Source: Atherinomorus stipes (Eukaryota; Chordata; Actinopteri; Atheriniformes; Atherinidae). From it: a DNA stretch of 64,000 nucleotides. The stretch is taken from NCBI GenBank assembly GCA_023101725.1, contig JALJCO010001224.1:558001-622000 (forward strand), given 5' to 3'. Shown here piece after piece: positions 36,590 through 51,271 of this stretch. Positions within the stretch are counted from its first letter, which is position 1. Each line of letters begins with the position of its first letter. The translations under genes were made by a program, and so were the position numbers. A model generated the notes under the pieces. The model saw only the letters and a program-made list of their open reading frames with translations, made no database searches and was not told where the DNA came from.

Positions 36590-37815
36590 CAGGTACTGCC
36601 CAAAAAATTAGAATATTGTGAAAAAGTTCATGTATTTCTATAATTCAACTTAAAAGGTGCAATTTACATATTGTATAGACAAATAATATGCAAATAAATA
36701 TATTTCAAGCTTTTATTTGTGTGGATGTTGCCAATTAGGACTTGCAGCTTAAGAAAACCTCAAATTCTAAAACAAAAAAAAATTGAATATTGCATGAAAT
36801 CAATTTATAAAGGACTTTAAATACAAAAAAATCGGGCTTCCTAAAGTAAAATCTTGCAACAGGACTTAGTACTTTGTTGGGTCCCTTTTGCTTGATGACT
36901 GCCTTAACCCGGCGTGGCATTGATGCTACCAGCTTGTGGCATATCTCAAGTGTTATGGAAGACAAACATGCTCCCATCACACCCCTGAGCTCTTCTTTAT
37001 TGTTTGGTCTCTTCCCGTTCAGCTTTCTCTTGACAATCCCCCACATGTTTTCAGGTCAGGTGAGTTTGGTTGTTGAACCAAGATTTTGTACTTTTGGCAA
37101 TGTGGGCAGGTGCCAAGTCCTGCTGGAAGATGAAGTCTGCATCCTCATACAGCTGGTCTGCTGAAGCAAACATGAAGTGCTCCAAAATGTCCTGGTAGAC
37201 GGCTGCATTTATGCTGCACTTGATGAAGCTCACAGGTCCATTCCTGATGAAGTCCTCCACACTTTTGAAAGGCCCTTTTCCTGACCATCTTCTCCAGGCT
37301 GCTGTCAGCCCTCCAGCTTGTTCACCGTTTTCTTCCACACTTCTTCCTTCCACTTAACTGTCCAATAATGTGCTTTGAGACAGCACTTTGAGAACAACCA
37401 GCTTCTTTTCTATCACTTTTTGTGTCTTTCCCACCTTGGGGGGTCAATGATGGTTTTCTGCACAACTGTCAGATCAGCATCTTCCCCATGATTGTGGATT
37501 CTTCTAAACCAAGACAGGGACTTTTTTAAAGGCTTGGGGCACTTATGGAGGTGTTTTGGATTACTTACCTGATTAGAATGTGACACTCTGAGCTACAATA
37601 CTGGAGCTTTTCACAATATTCCAATTTTTGAGTTTTTGAATTTGAGGTTTTCTAAAGCTGCAACTTCTAATCAGCAACATCCAAACAAACAAAAGCTTGA
37701 AATATATTGATGCACATATTATTTGTCTAAACAATATGTAAATTTCACCTTTTAAGTTGAATTACAGAAATACATGAACTTTTTCAGGATATTCTAATTT
37801 TTAGGGTAGCACCTG
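36590..37815 (-). pseudogene. Tc1-like transposon with ~200-bp inverted repeats, broken transposase
   Basis: Ends caggtactgcccaaaaaatt and, inverted, caggtgctaccctaaaaatt, with similarity over ~200 bp and TA on each flank (36588-36589, 37816-37817). On the - strand, 37351-37054 reads FIRNGPVSFIKCS, YQDILEHFM, FIFQQDLAPAHIAKSTKSWF; then, after a frame change near 37050, MWGIVKRKL and VASMPRRVKAVIKQKG down to 36770. These are the C-terminal half of a Tc1 DDE transposase, with the second Asp visible (QQDLAPAH). The catalytic Glu region between the frames is damaged, and the N-terminal DNA-binding half is not present. Confidence 0.88.
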
Positions 37816-37824
37816 TATATACAA

Positions 37825-38105
37825 GGATAAATTCACAATAGCAATTATATAACAGAGAAAACAATAATAAATTAAAATTTGCTAAATTATAACTTTTAAA
37901 AATAAAATATTGAATTTGAATATTGGTTTAAAAATAGCTTGCTTATTACAAGTAGGCCAAAATACCTGTCAACAGGTGCAGAAGTCTGATTGGACGTTAC
38001 AGAAAACACCTGATTGCAGTGACTGCCTCAAAGTTTAGTTCAGGAGGCCCATCCTGCTTGTTTACTTGTTTTATTTTTGTTTTTTTCTAAATATTCCTGT
38101 AAACC
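37825..38105. mobile_element. MITE family A fragment
   Basis: Gtcaacaggtgcagaagtct and cacctgattgcagtga match the copy at 36290-36345. Confidence 0.55.
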
Positions 38106-38279
38106 AGATACACACACTGACAATCTGATTAGTTAAAGTTCCCTCATCAGCATTTGCAATTATAAAATTTTCCTCATTGGTGCAGTTTTAAGGCTGTTTG
38201 ACCAGTTGGGCCCGGTCAGATGTGGACAGACTAGTGTAGCCAAGCAGCCTCAGTATTACAGTATCTACCTGTCAGTTTA

Positions 38280-38475
38280 ACACAGCACAGTATATTAACT
38301 AGCATTTCATCACGGTTGTACCAGGAAACTGTTGGACAAGAATATAGTTGTATTTCTCAAAATATGAGAGACACAATCTCACAGTTGTCTGCATATATCG
38401 GTACTGGTTGATATCAGATATAAAGAGATGAACAATATCGGATATCAGGAAAAAAAGCCAATATCAATTATCCCT
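38280..38475. mobile_element. element D, partial copy
   Basis: Aatatagttgtatttctca, atatcggtactggttgatat and the end agccaatatc...tatcccta match the right half of 10746-11301. Confidence 0.6.
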
Positions 38476-40133
38476 AATTTTAAGATAACATCTCTTCATT
38501 AGGAAAATAATTATCTAGTTGTGTCTTTAATCTATGATGTGTAATTTCTACAACTACTGTCTGCAACCAACTTCATAAGTTAAGGAACTAACTTCAGCTT
38601 TCTGGGTCGTAATGATTATAAAAGCAGAACTTCCGAGAACAATATTCACTCAAATGCAGGAAACTGTACGTTTTAGCTTCTGGCACAACAATATTAGTTA
38701 TATGTTCCAGCCAGATTTGGAACCCTTCACAAGTTTTGGGGAATTTTTCTCCTTTAATAAAACATTTTTCTATCATTGAAAAGTTAAATTCAGAATAAAT
38801 GTTGAAACTTTTAACAGCTTGGATCAGATGCACAGCTCACCCCAGCCAGGTGAAACTCAGATGGGTTAAATGGGTAATAAATCACTGAGCATCTCTCCAG
38901 AGCTGGCTGGACGAGGGCTTGGGGTGAGTCTTTCAGGGTGGGGGCAGAAAGGAACATGAAGTGGGAGAACAGAGTCTAATCAGGAACAGGTCTGCGTGCG
39001 TTGAGAGCCAGGCCAGGCTCGGGCCCCGGCGCTGGCCCTAACTGGCCATGGGAGACATCTTTATGTGATTACAGGGGGAGGGGTTGATTAGCTTGTACGC
39101 TGAGGGAAATTAAAAGCTGAAAATGAAATATATAGTAAGATAGAGACGGAGGAAGAAAGAAGCGGCCCGTGCATGGGCGACATGAAGGATGGGGAGAGGG
39201 GAACCTTCACAGCTGCATATGGGCTATTTGTTCTACCACTGGAAAGTTTCCTGGTGATAAGTCAAGTGGAAATGATAAGCTACATTGCAAAGCAAATTCC
39301 ACCTATCTTCTCTCTCCATCCTTCCATTTGACCATGTGCGTTACTTCCACTGGATTAAATGAGACAGAATCCTGTGCAAGGCCTCACGGTGTGTATGTGA
39401 GGGCGCATTATTGGCAGCGCTCCCATCGAGTCATCCAGCGCGCCCACCTGGGCAGGAGGCAGACAGAAGGCCTGAAAGCCCTAAAAAGCCTCCAAACACT
39501 GGGGCCTTGATGAGTCCATGAAAACCAGCTGCGCTTGTTTTCGGCTGCTCCCCTCTCCCATCATCATGACCAAGTGGAAAAATGGGATAATGGAAGTGGT
39601 GTAAAACGGCATTGAGTTAATTCATGTGTCTCTGTAAATTCCAGTCAAGTGTTTGAAGGCAGCAGTGCAGCAGAGAGAGAGAGCAGGCTCTGATTTATGT
39701 AGCTGGCATGAAAAAGATATTCTCTCCTGCTATTCCGCAGTGTCACGTTAGGATGTTGCAGTGAGACGGCCAGTAAGTGTAGGTGTGTTCATGAGGGGGA
39801 CGGGACGGAGAGCGGATCCAGCTTCGCATGCAAACTTGGTGATTAGAGAGAGAGAGAAGAGCTCGAAGTTTGATTTACAAGACGCAGTAACATGTCGTTT
39901 CCCATGGGTTCGATAGCTTAAGATCTGCTCGCAGAGACACTGATGAAGCCTGCCGTGTCTTAAAACCCCCAGATGGACTGTGACCGCTTTATAGCGGGTT
40001 TCCAAATTTCAAGGGCAGGTTTTAAAGAGCAAGGCCCCCAGCCAACGGTGAATTTATTCAATTTGTGTCCTCGGTTTGACACGATTTAAAAGGCTTTGAG
40101 GAGAGCTCTGTGAACAGCTTGTCACTAGATTGT

Positions 40134-40167
40134 GATTCATTCATTCATTCATTCATTCATTCATTCA
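40134..40167 (+). repeat. (ATTC)n microsatellite
   Basis: Eight tandem attc units. Confidence 0.95.
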
Positions 40168-40418
40168 AACTTTACCGTAGACTCAAGGTCCAGTCATCCA
40201 TCTCACACACAACACAAGGATCCACGAGCACCGCGGAGAGGACATGTTTTTATTACCTTTCCTAAAGCTTTGCTCTTTCTACTTCCTGTTGGGATTTCTT
40301 CAACACTCAGCACTTCATAAATACAAGTCAGGATGAGCATGGAGGCCGTCCTGTCTTTAAAGTCTGCTCAAAAGTACCTCGTAGACGGGACTGTAATTCT
40401 TTCTCATCTTTTTTACAG

Positions 40419-40787
40419 CTGAGCTCAACGTGGAACTGTCCCGCCCCCTCAAAATCAGCCCGACTTTGGCGAAGCTGGAGCAAGCCAAAGCCTACCTGAG
40501 GAAAGTCCTGCCCCCCCACTCGTGGGACGTCTCCAGTAAGCCTCCATCTGCCTCCTCCACCCCCCAGCCGTCCCCCACGAAGACGCCACACCGGGCCCTC
40601 CCTCCTCGTTCGGACGCCCACCACCAGGCCTCGGCCCTGGCGCTGTCCTTCCATAAGGTCTCCCTCCACACTGCGCAGATTGTTGTTGCCATGGAGACGG
40701 AGGCCCATCCAATGAGGCCGAGCGTGACGGTGTCAGTATCGGCCATGACAGGATGTCTGAACATGAAGTCAGGGCCTCGGATAGAAG
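40419..40787 (+). CDS. vps13b: vps13b internal exon 4
   Basis: The exon is 369 bp. The acceptor is ctttttttacag-like (ttttacag/CTG) and the donor AAG/gtgagt. It enters in phase 1 and leaves in phase 1, matching exon 3 so that the join reads NGPAELNVELSRPLK. It goes on with a KLEQAKAYLRKVLPP helix-like stretch, a Ser/Pro/Thr linker of about 45 residues, and then FHKVSLHTAQIVVAMETEAHP and the end CLNMKSGPRIEG. Human VPS13B has NGPADVNLDISKPLK and a QTTQIVISMET block here, as I recall. The linker is poorly conserved, like that in exon 2. An 18-kb intron full of repeats follows. Confidence 0.92.
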
Positions 40788-41502
40788 GTGAGTAAAAAAA
40801 AGAAGTGAATAAGTGAACCTTATTTTTGTGGTTACAGTAAGAACGAGAGGTCAGAGTCATTACGCGGAAATATGGTTTAAATCACAGGCAGTTTTTTTTT
40901 GTCATCCCAAACTTAACAAACACTTGGACCTTGAATGACTCCACAGTACCTTCCTCTTGATTTGAAAAGTGAAAAACATCAAACTCATAATGTGATCCAT
41001 CTTTTTCCGCTGTATTACACTATATTACAACTTATTGGAGGGAAATTCTTTAAACAGGTGGAGCTGCATTGGAAACAACTGAAGTGACTTCACACCATTT
41101 GGCAGATTTTTCTTTAAAGTAACCACAACTTTAAGACTCAGTTAGGCCTAACGCTAAGTGTACAAGCATCTTTTTTATGGCATTTCACTTGTATGGGACC
41201 CAAACTCACCATTTTGGACAACAGGATTCAGTCCAGGTCCTTTTAAAAGGTCAATACATTTACACAGAGGTCCAGATATTCAACACAAGAGGTCATAGAC
41301 AACAGATTGTTCTGTTTATATAAGTTAATAAATATGGATCTTGAGATGCACTCAACTTACACCACAGTCTTTTTTTCCACTCAGTTGTGTGACCACATGA
41401 TTTTGTCGTACACAATACAAGTGTAAAACCATTTTGGTATTACCAGATCTATTTAAAAAATGTGAGTTTCTGGGTATTTGTTGATCAGTATGTCGCCATT
41501 AA

Positions 41503-41840
41503 AGGGATACTGTGTAACTTTTGGCCACTAGGGGCGCTAAACCTGTAACTTCCCACAACTGTCCAACATTAAACAGTCACTATTTGTGTTTTGAAATCAT
41601 GTTTTCCAACCATTTTGATCAGATAATAGTGAAGGCATTGAGCTATAAAGCAAAGTGCTCCAGGTCACGTGATCCAATGAGAGACGGATCCACTCCTGCA
41701 AAGTTACAATATCTGGTTTTTGAGCAGGGCAGCCCCCTCAGAGCACCAAGATGCGTCAAGTGCTGCATACTGACCCCAGAAATAATCATTTATCACTTAC
41801 ATTAGGCTGATGTTTGGGTCAAAAGTTGCATGTTGTCCCT
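41503..41840. mobile_element. TTAA-target MITE, family K4
   Basis: TTAA at 41499-41502 and 41841-41844; ends agggatactgtgtaactttt and the inverse aaaagttgcatgttgtccct. The left interior (ggccactaggggcgctaaac) recurs reversed at 7145-7190. Confidence 0.75.
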
Positions 41841-42427
41841 TTAAAGGTAGAAGTTTCCCCCCTGAAAATAAACGTAAGACTTGAGCAAGTGAAATCCGGG
41901 TCAATCTGTGCCTTTGGGCCTCTACTCTGGTGTGGTGGTGACTTTGTGTGCAACTGTATTTTGTCTTTTCTCATTGTTTTGGTGCATCCGGGGCGTTTGT
42001 GGGTGGAGATTTGCGTATTTGTCTCCAGCCAATGACAGAGCTAAAGGCGTAGCGCTCTGTGAGGATAAACTCATAGACTGGAGCAGACACCAGATTCACT
42101 TGAAACCTCAAAAAAAAAAAAAAAAAAGGTGGATGCCGCAAAGAAAGGGAAGTACTCGAAAAGATCTTTAGATGGTGCACGCTTGAAAACAAGGGTCAAT
42201 ATTGGTTTTACTTTCACTCGCAGATCTCTGGATTTGACCTTTAATCATTGATCAGAGCTTTCCATTTCCCACCTTTGGTTTTTTGTTTGTTCATTATTGT
42301 TTTTTTCTTTCTTTTTTTTGGGGGGGGGGGGCTTGTCAGTTTGTTTGTTTCGTTATTTTTTTGTTTAATTTTGGCATTTTCAAAACATAGAACAGAACAG
42401 ATGGAGGTCAAAAGTAAAAAACATTAA

Positions 42428-43046
42428 AGGGACTAGAGGCAGGAATTTGAAAAAAAACAAACATGAATGTCCCTTTTTTTCATACTAATGGGTGATGAAG
42501 CGCTAAATACCAAAAATAACGTTTCCACCCACGTTTCTCTCCATTGCCTTGAACAGGCTGATGTGCTGCCCTGGGGACGTGAAGTAAATGACGCTACATC
42601 CGCAGTTTTGATGAGAAAAAGAAGGGTTAAAATAAAAAAAAAGAGGGAAAGGGAAAGGAATATTTTTTCCGGAAAAAAAGAAATAGAAAAAAAAAAAAAA
42701 TAAACACTGTAACTACGAAGAAAAAGGTGTCCGACATTATAGTTTCCCGCTGCCATGCGGACGTGACGTCAAATGACGCTGCATCCGCAGTTTTGATGCA
42801 GGAAAAGACGGTCACGTTAAATAAAAACACCGTAAGCGATAGTTATGGATTATTCTGCCGTCAGCAAACGATCCAGATCAACTGAAAGACACTACAAAGT
42901 GTAACTACGGAGAGAAAGGTGAGTAAACAACATTATAGCTTCAGTTTGTGCACGCTCCCGTGACGGCTTGGCTCGTGACTGTAGTTACCTGAAGCGCCAA
43001 TCGCGGCAGTCGCGAGTTTCGTTTCTTAATCTTGCCTCACGTCCCT
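42428..43046 (-). mobile_element. TTAA MITE family K1, rearranged copy
   Basis: TTAA at 42424-42427 and 43047-43050. Reverse orientation relative to 13628-14102. It contains tgacgtca (42765-42772) and an internal duplication around an A-rich insert (42600-42720). Confidence 0.75.
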
Positions 43047-43278
43047 TTAAATAAATAGATTAAGAAACAAATTACAAAATTTAAAAAGACAAACTTATAC
43101 GAAAGATTAGTAAACAGCAAATCAGCTCAAGCGAAGGTCAAAGGTCATAGTTCACTTTTATGAAACTTTTGGTTTTTAATGAAACTATTCGATCTCAGCC
43201 TGTTGGGAAAATCTTGCATTTTCTCATTTACTCAAACTGGGGAAGATCACTAACAAAACAGAATTGTTTTCAGTAATT

Positions 43279-43792
43279 CCGTATTTTCCGGACTATACGT
43301 CACACTTGTTTTCATAGTTTCGCTGCTCCTGCTACTCATAGTTTGGTGCGTTAGTTAGTGTCAATTCAAACTAACTGACATGAGCCAAGGAGTAAACATT
43401 ACCGTCCAATGCCACATGAGGGCGCTCTAGGCTTGTGACGACTGTATTCTGCTCCGAAAGCAAAGATCCCAAAACAGCCTTATCTCAGCGAGAGGAGTTC
43501 ATTTTGGACATCTGGCTGTACTGTCTGTACGGTGGAACAAATCCTGAAAAAACATGCTTATCCTTCTTAATTATGATGCTTACGATCATTTACAGGCTTT
43601 AGCTTTGGAATCAGAGTGATTAGTAACAAACTGGACGTGAAAAATCTGAAAATCTTTCTTTTTTCAATGAATAAATAAGACTTTTAGTCCAGTGTGAATT
43701 ATATATATGCTCTTTTCCTCTTTATGACCATTTGTTTGACTGATCCAACTTATACTCCAGAGTTGCTTATAGTCCATGAAATACGGTATTTA
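43279..43792 (+). mobile_element. MITE family F, uninterrupted copy
   Basis: Left ccgtattttccggactatac and right cttatagtccatgaaatacg are inverted ends. The interior matches 21885-22240. Confidence 0.75.
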
Positions 43793-45288
43793 TTATATTC
43801 CTGTTCCTTTTTTAGTTTGTACTTGGTTTTTGTGTGGGTAGACCTCCCTCTGCCAAAAACAAGGTTTGTGAGTAAAGTGTGAAGTGAGATATTTCTGTAA
43901 GTGTTGCATCTGAAGTTGTTGTGGGACTATGTGTATTTAATTACGTGGGTATGTGTGTATTAGGACCCCAGAGAGAAAGACATTTCAGTGCACTGATGTC
44001 TTGAGTGTGTGTGCGAGAGCGAGATGTTTGTTTTCATGTTAGGACCAAACCCTGCCTTCATCACCACTGACTGCTATCCAGGAGGCATCGCAGTGTTTCC
44101 ATTATGACAATCAGAACTGCTAATGCTAATGTAAATGAAAAACGCTTCCAATTTCTCTGCGCCGCTGGGTGTGAGCCGGCACGCTGTAACAAATGATCAG
44201 GGAGTTTTTAGTTTGTTTTTCAGTTTTTTGTTATTTCTTGGCACGTCTCTGCGATCGGACAGCAGATGAAAACAGAAGGATAAAAGAGAGGACGGAGCTG
44301 ACGTGCCACATGCAGTAGATAGCAGGGAACACTTTTGACTCATAACTTTGCAAGTAGATGGTTTATACCTCAGTGCCGGCGAGCAAAACATCCTTTGTTG
44401 ACTGGGGTTCGAGGACAGAGCTGGAGCAAGGCTCCCTAAGTGCCTGCATATGTTTAACAGATGTTGTTAATATAGGGTTACTTCAGATAAAATGATTGTC
44501 AAAAATGTTAATTAAAACCTCAAACAATTTGCACTTTGTTTACTCAAATCTGCATAACTGCACGGTGACACAATGCTCAGCACTGCTGCTCCGCTCTGAT
44601 TTTCACCAGCTTTTCACCTTTCATCCACATTTGATACACTGATAAACACGGTGGAGTTTAACTGCGGAGTGCAAAGCAACAGAAAACGTGCATAGACACA
44701 ATCATGTTATTATGAAAGCAAATATTGTCACATTCACTTTGCTTTGAAATTAATCTAATAGTTCTAGTTTCTATTGCACATGTTGGATTTTTCACCATAG
44801 GCTCCATTTCCAGCAAACACAGGAAGCAGTGATTGATGAGTAGTTAACTGTATTTCATGGGGATATACATCTACAGTATATCCTTTTTTTCTTTTTTTGA
44901 CCCCTGCCGTAACCCAACACACTGAAACAGAACCACTGCTGCTCAAGGCGATTCATATAATCTGATTGGATTGAGAAAAAAGGAAATCTTGAGATCAGGA
45001 CCACTGGTTGTTCCATCCTCAGTTTGATTCCAAACTTTTTATTGCAACAGCTCAAAAAACACATTATTAGATCGGTACTACATCACTTTCCAGCTGTAAA
45101 CCTGCTTCTGACTTGTTTTGTGGTGTACGTAACATTCTTTAAGTAAATTCCCAGAGTCATCGTTGCCTTACAGCGTCCTGAGCAAGCGGCAACCTAACGA
45201 AATCTCATGGGATATCATTGTTCTTTTGCAAAGTCTCTCAGGACTTTGTTCCATTTGCAACAGTCCAGCATGTAGAAAAGTCCCTGCT

Positions 45289-47056
<1,768 letters not shown>

Positions 47057-48286
47057 AAAGTCCCTGCTCGAGCTCTGATATTTACTTTGTTTTACTAACT
47101 TCACATGAATTTCTGTCATTTATATGAAACTGAAATCGTAATTCATTCAAATGGATTCAGTTTGGTCCATAAAATCGGAACGTCTTCAGTGACGCACATT
47201 ATGGCGTACTGTGGATTACATTTATTGCAAATATCGATTGTTGCAGAATCGATGTATTCTGACATTATCGACAGAATATCATGATAGTATTGTATCATGA
47301 GGTACCTGGTGATACCCACTCCTAATTCAGACATGCAATGCATGCAAACGTGGTCTTAATCCGACTAACTTTCTCAGGCTTGTGTAAACAGGTTAGAACT
47401 GTAACCGGGGTGAAGACGTTTAGCTCGTAAACGTTGCTGGACTTAACAGCATAAGTATTGTTGGACCTCTCGTACAATTTTTAAATGCAAGGCTTGAGAT
47501 TCTCTGTTTCTGTCTCAATAAATATGCCGATATTTGGTTTCTCAGACTCTGACAACCTGGGCCCAGTCGTTCAAAGCTCAGTTATTTTTTAACCAGGCGT
47601 TAAATACATTTAACCAACCGTTAACTTTAACAGTCTGGTTATCTTGTTGTTCAAAACTCAGTTAACTTTAATCGTGTGTTATCTTGACAAAGTTAACACA
47701 CCTAAGGACCACTGCTAAAGTTTTAACGGTGTGGTTACCGCTCATCATGGCGTTTGGTGCTAACGCTGCGTTTGTGATGATGGTTCAGAGAAGGAAGGAC
47801 AGCGTTTATCGTGGCCTTGATTTTGACATCGGGGATTATTCTAACGAAGAGCTGCGCACCACTTCCGGAGAGAATGCTTTCAGGTCTATATAATCCTCTG
47901 CGAGGCGATTTGGAGCGTGTAACAAACTGTGGAAATGGACCGACTATTTAGAAAGATTATCATCTTGCTTCTGTGGTCTAAATTACAGAGAAATTTCTGC
48001 CTCTCTTTTTCCTTGAAGTGAAAGGGATCGTTGCTTATCGATACTTTCTGTGTCTTGTGTGTTCTGTTACTGAGGGTTTGCTGCACTGTGAGGCCGGGTG
48101 AGCTAGGGGGGGGGCAAGAGTGTGAAGAGAACAGGGAAGGATAGAGAGACTGGGGGATGAGGAAGAGTGTGTTGCGGCTAACAGCAATAAGGAAGACGCA
48201 GACTTACAATATTATTGGTGCTAACTAGTGACGCTAACCCCATGGTTAACTTTGATGGTGCTGTTAGCTGACTAACGGCAGGTTAA

Positions 48287-48907
48287 AGGGATATTGTGTA
48301 AGTTCTCCTGTGTTTTATTCACAAAAACTGATTATTTGGTTCAAAAGTGTTTTTTCATTAATCAGTAATCACTCCCATCAACAAACTGAAGTGCTCCTCT
48401 AAGTTCTAAATTTGCCGTTCGTATCATTCATTTACACATCGAGCGGGTCGGCTCGGTGGGGGCTGCCATGTCGTATCGCCATGTTTTTGCGTTCGGGAGA
48501 AGCGTGACGGTAGGAAAACACAGAAACTCACCGGACACACCGGAGTTTTCAGCTCAGTTCGAGGTAATGCCTTTGAAAAGTAACCGCGCTGCAGTGGGGA
48601 GAAACCAGCGTCTCACTGATGCTGGGTTCACGTACAGTCGGGCAGACGGCCGTTGGTAACAAACCAGATGTCATTTTAATCAATAAAGCCGAGCGAAAGA
48701 CGGTAAAACATGGGTCAGGGAAAACAATACAACATCGCCATGACAACCGAACAGATGTGGATTGATATCACTGTAACTGACGGACCACGTCTTCACATAG
48801 AGGCCGGTGATAACTTTACATGCAGCGGATGTCGTCGGTCTGCCCGGTTTCACGCGAACGCAGCATGAAAAGTACGAGGGAGCTGCTCCCGATTACACAG
48901 TGTCCCT
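48287..48907 (+). mobile_element. TTAA-target MITE family K2, second copy
   Basis: TTAA on both sides (48283-48286, 48908-48911); ends agggatattgtgtaagttct and ttacacagtgtccct. It matches 22246-22866 along its length. Confidence 0.82.
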
Positions 48908-50755
48908 TTAAGGTTTTAACCGACCATTAGGGGTTAACCAGTGGTTAAAATAACTGAGAATTGAACAACCACCCCTCCTGAGCATGGGAGTGTTTTTCTG
49001 TTGTGTGCTGCAGAGTTTTTAAGGCGCCAAAGGCCGACAGGAAAACCTGTTGGAACAGTTACAGGTTCAACAGATTCTTTAAACATCCCTAACTGTGCTT
49101 CTGAACATGTTTGACTATCTCAATTTCTGTTTTTGTTGTTATTGTTGATAACTTAAGCACCCACATAGATCTTTGTCACAACACACGCAGCTTTTTTCCC
49201 CGTGGGCGTCTTCACAGAGTGTTTCCAGATTTGTTGGCACTGAAAGGAGACAAACTCTCTCCAGTTACACGGCCTGATCTCTGGTGACAGTCGACGTATC
49301 TGCTGACTTTTAGCCTGAACTGCACCAACTTCATCACTCACCACTCTGATCCGCTCCGTACCTTAGAAAAGTGATACCTTGGAATTTTCCAGAGATAAAG
49401 GTCAGGATTCCCGTTTGGTAAGGTTGAGCCTTTGAGTTGCTGCAATAAGTCAGGGGGAATTGCACCCCTGGGAGTGGCTGTACACGAGATGTAAGACAGG
49501 AGAACGCAATCCTACTACTGCTACAGTGTGTGTCACTACTGTTGATGTTTCTCTCCTGGTCTTCGCTGGAAGACTGATGGTATTGTGCAAGGACAAACGG
49601 GAAAGGAAATGGGAATGATGTGATGGGAAAAAACTTAGGGAGGGAGAAATAAATGCAGAAAATACAGTGAAAGAAACACGAGAGGAGAGAAGAGTCTGAA
49701 TATAGGCTAGATTGATTGTACGAGGAAAAGAGATCAGTCAAAGATGAAGTAGTAGAAAGTCAGCGAGGGATGGAGTGAAAGGAGATATGGAGTAATACGG
49801 GACAGACGAGGAAACGGGACACTACGCTGAGTGATCAGTGCGTGTAGTCTCTTCAGCATGTGTCATTACAATCACCCCCATCCACCCTGTCCTCATCACC
49901 AAACATCCATAGCTGTCATCCATCCCCCCCCTTCATCTGAGGAACATCTGGGGCTCTGTACCTGGTCATAGCAGCCCCTCTCAACCAGGGGACAAGATGG
50001 AGAGAGAGGGGATTAAGTTGACAGTGAGGTGTGTTACCAGATCCTGTGTTAATGAAAAGCAAGTGGAAGCCCTGCATTCCTCCCTCCATCCATGCCTCAC
50101 CACTCCCCAAGGTAGGGGGGCATTTATAGTTCAATGAAAGAGAGGAGGGAGGCGGGCGAACCAGAGAGAACAGATGTCCGAGGGTCCATGAAACAGGACA
50201 CTCCCTAATCTCTCAGCTCGCAGTCATTGTGCCCATACGCTGCCCCCGACTTCCTATAAACACACACACCAGCACGCCGTCATACTTCTGCTGCACACTA
50301 TTTAGAAACATGCACACACATGTGCAAAGCTTTCTCCGTGGTTCTCTGCTTCTGTAGACCCCCCCGTTTCTTCACGGTGATTTACTTCTGCGCAGTTGTG
50401 GAGGAAAAGTTCTTTTTGTCAAACTAAGTAAAAGCTTCTCAATATTTATGTTGTTATTAGGACTCGTGCTGCCCCCCCCAACTTCTCTTCCATCCTTTCT
50501 TCAAACCAGCTTTTAAATTAGAATCATTGTAGTGAAATTTATTACAAAGCAGAATAATTAAATAAATATTACAAATTGCGACAATATTTGCATTGCACTT
50601 TGTATGTGATAATGAACAATACTAGAAAAGGTAGATCAAACGAAGGAAGAAGGAAAGAGGAAATAATACGAAAATATACAAAAGGGATTTAGAATTCACA
50701 ACAAGATCTGATTACTTCCAGGAATAGAAATTACACACAGTAATGATGATGAATA

Positions 50756-51271
50756 CAGTTGTCTTCAAAATAATTCATAGCTTCCAATTAAAGAAGGAAA
50801 AAAATCAGCTGTCAGTGAAATGAGATGAAATCAACAAAAGTAACAATAAATAAAAATTCTATGAACGGCATGATTTGTTTTTTAATTGTGGTTTAAAGGA
50901 AAAATGAATAAAAAACACAAAAAAAATAAAACAAATAAACAAGCATGATGGGTCTCCGGAGCTAGAATTTTGTTGAGCAACACTTTGAGGTAATCACTGT
51001 AATCAGGTGGTTTCTGTAATGTTCAAAAAGACTTTGCACCTGTTCACAGGTATGTTGGTCTACTGTTCATGGGACGGGTACACTAACAGTTTTGTTTGTT
51101 TTTTCTTTATTATTACTTCCAACTACAATTCAAAAGCAAAATTTTATTTCACTGAATTATAATTTAGCTTTTTTTAAAATTAATTATTAGTTTCTATAGT
51201 TTATTTGATTTACTGTTCTGAATTTATTTTTTTCTTTATTCAGAGGGTATGAATCATTTTGAGGATGACTG
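50756..51271. mobile_element. MITE family A, full copy
   Basis: Ends cagttgtcttcaaaataatt and gaggatgactg, flanked by TA (50754-50755, 51272-51273). Confidence 0.8.

Larger units (their letters stand above)
23713..40418 (+). other. vps13b: vps13b intron 3 (16.7 kb)
   Basis: A GT-AG intron between phase-1 boundaries. It carries a G/A homopolymer block, two composite hAT units, two Tc1 pseudogenes and TTAA-type elements. Stretches around 23750-24600, 25170-25550, 27480-28270, 28690-29250, 30280-31660, 34200-36050 and 38480-40130 show no feature I can name. A short phase-neutral exon could be missed, but the protein alignment shows no gap. Confidence 0.85.
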
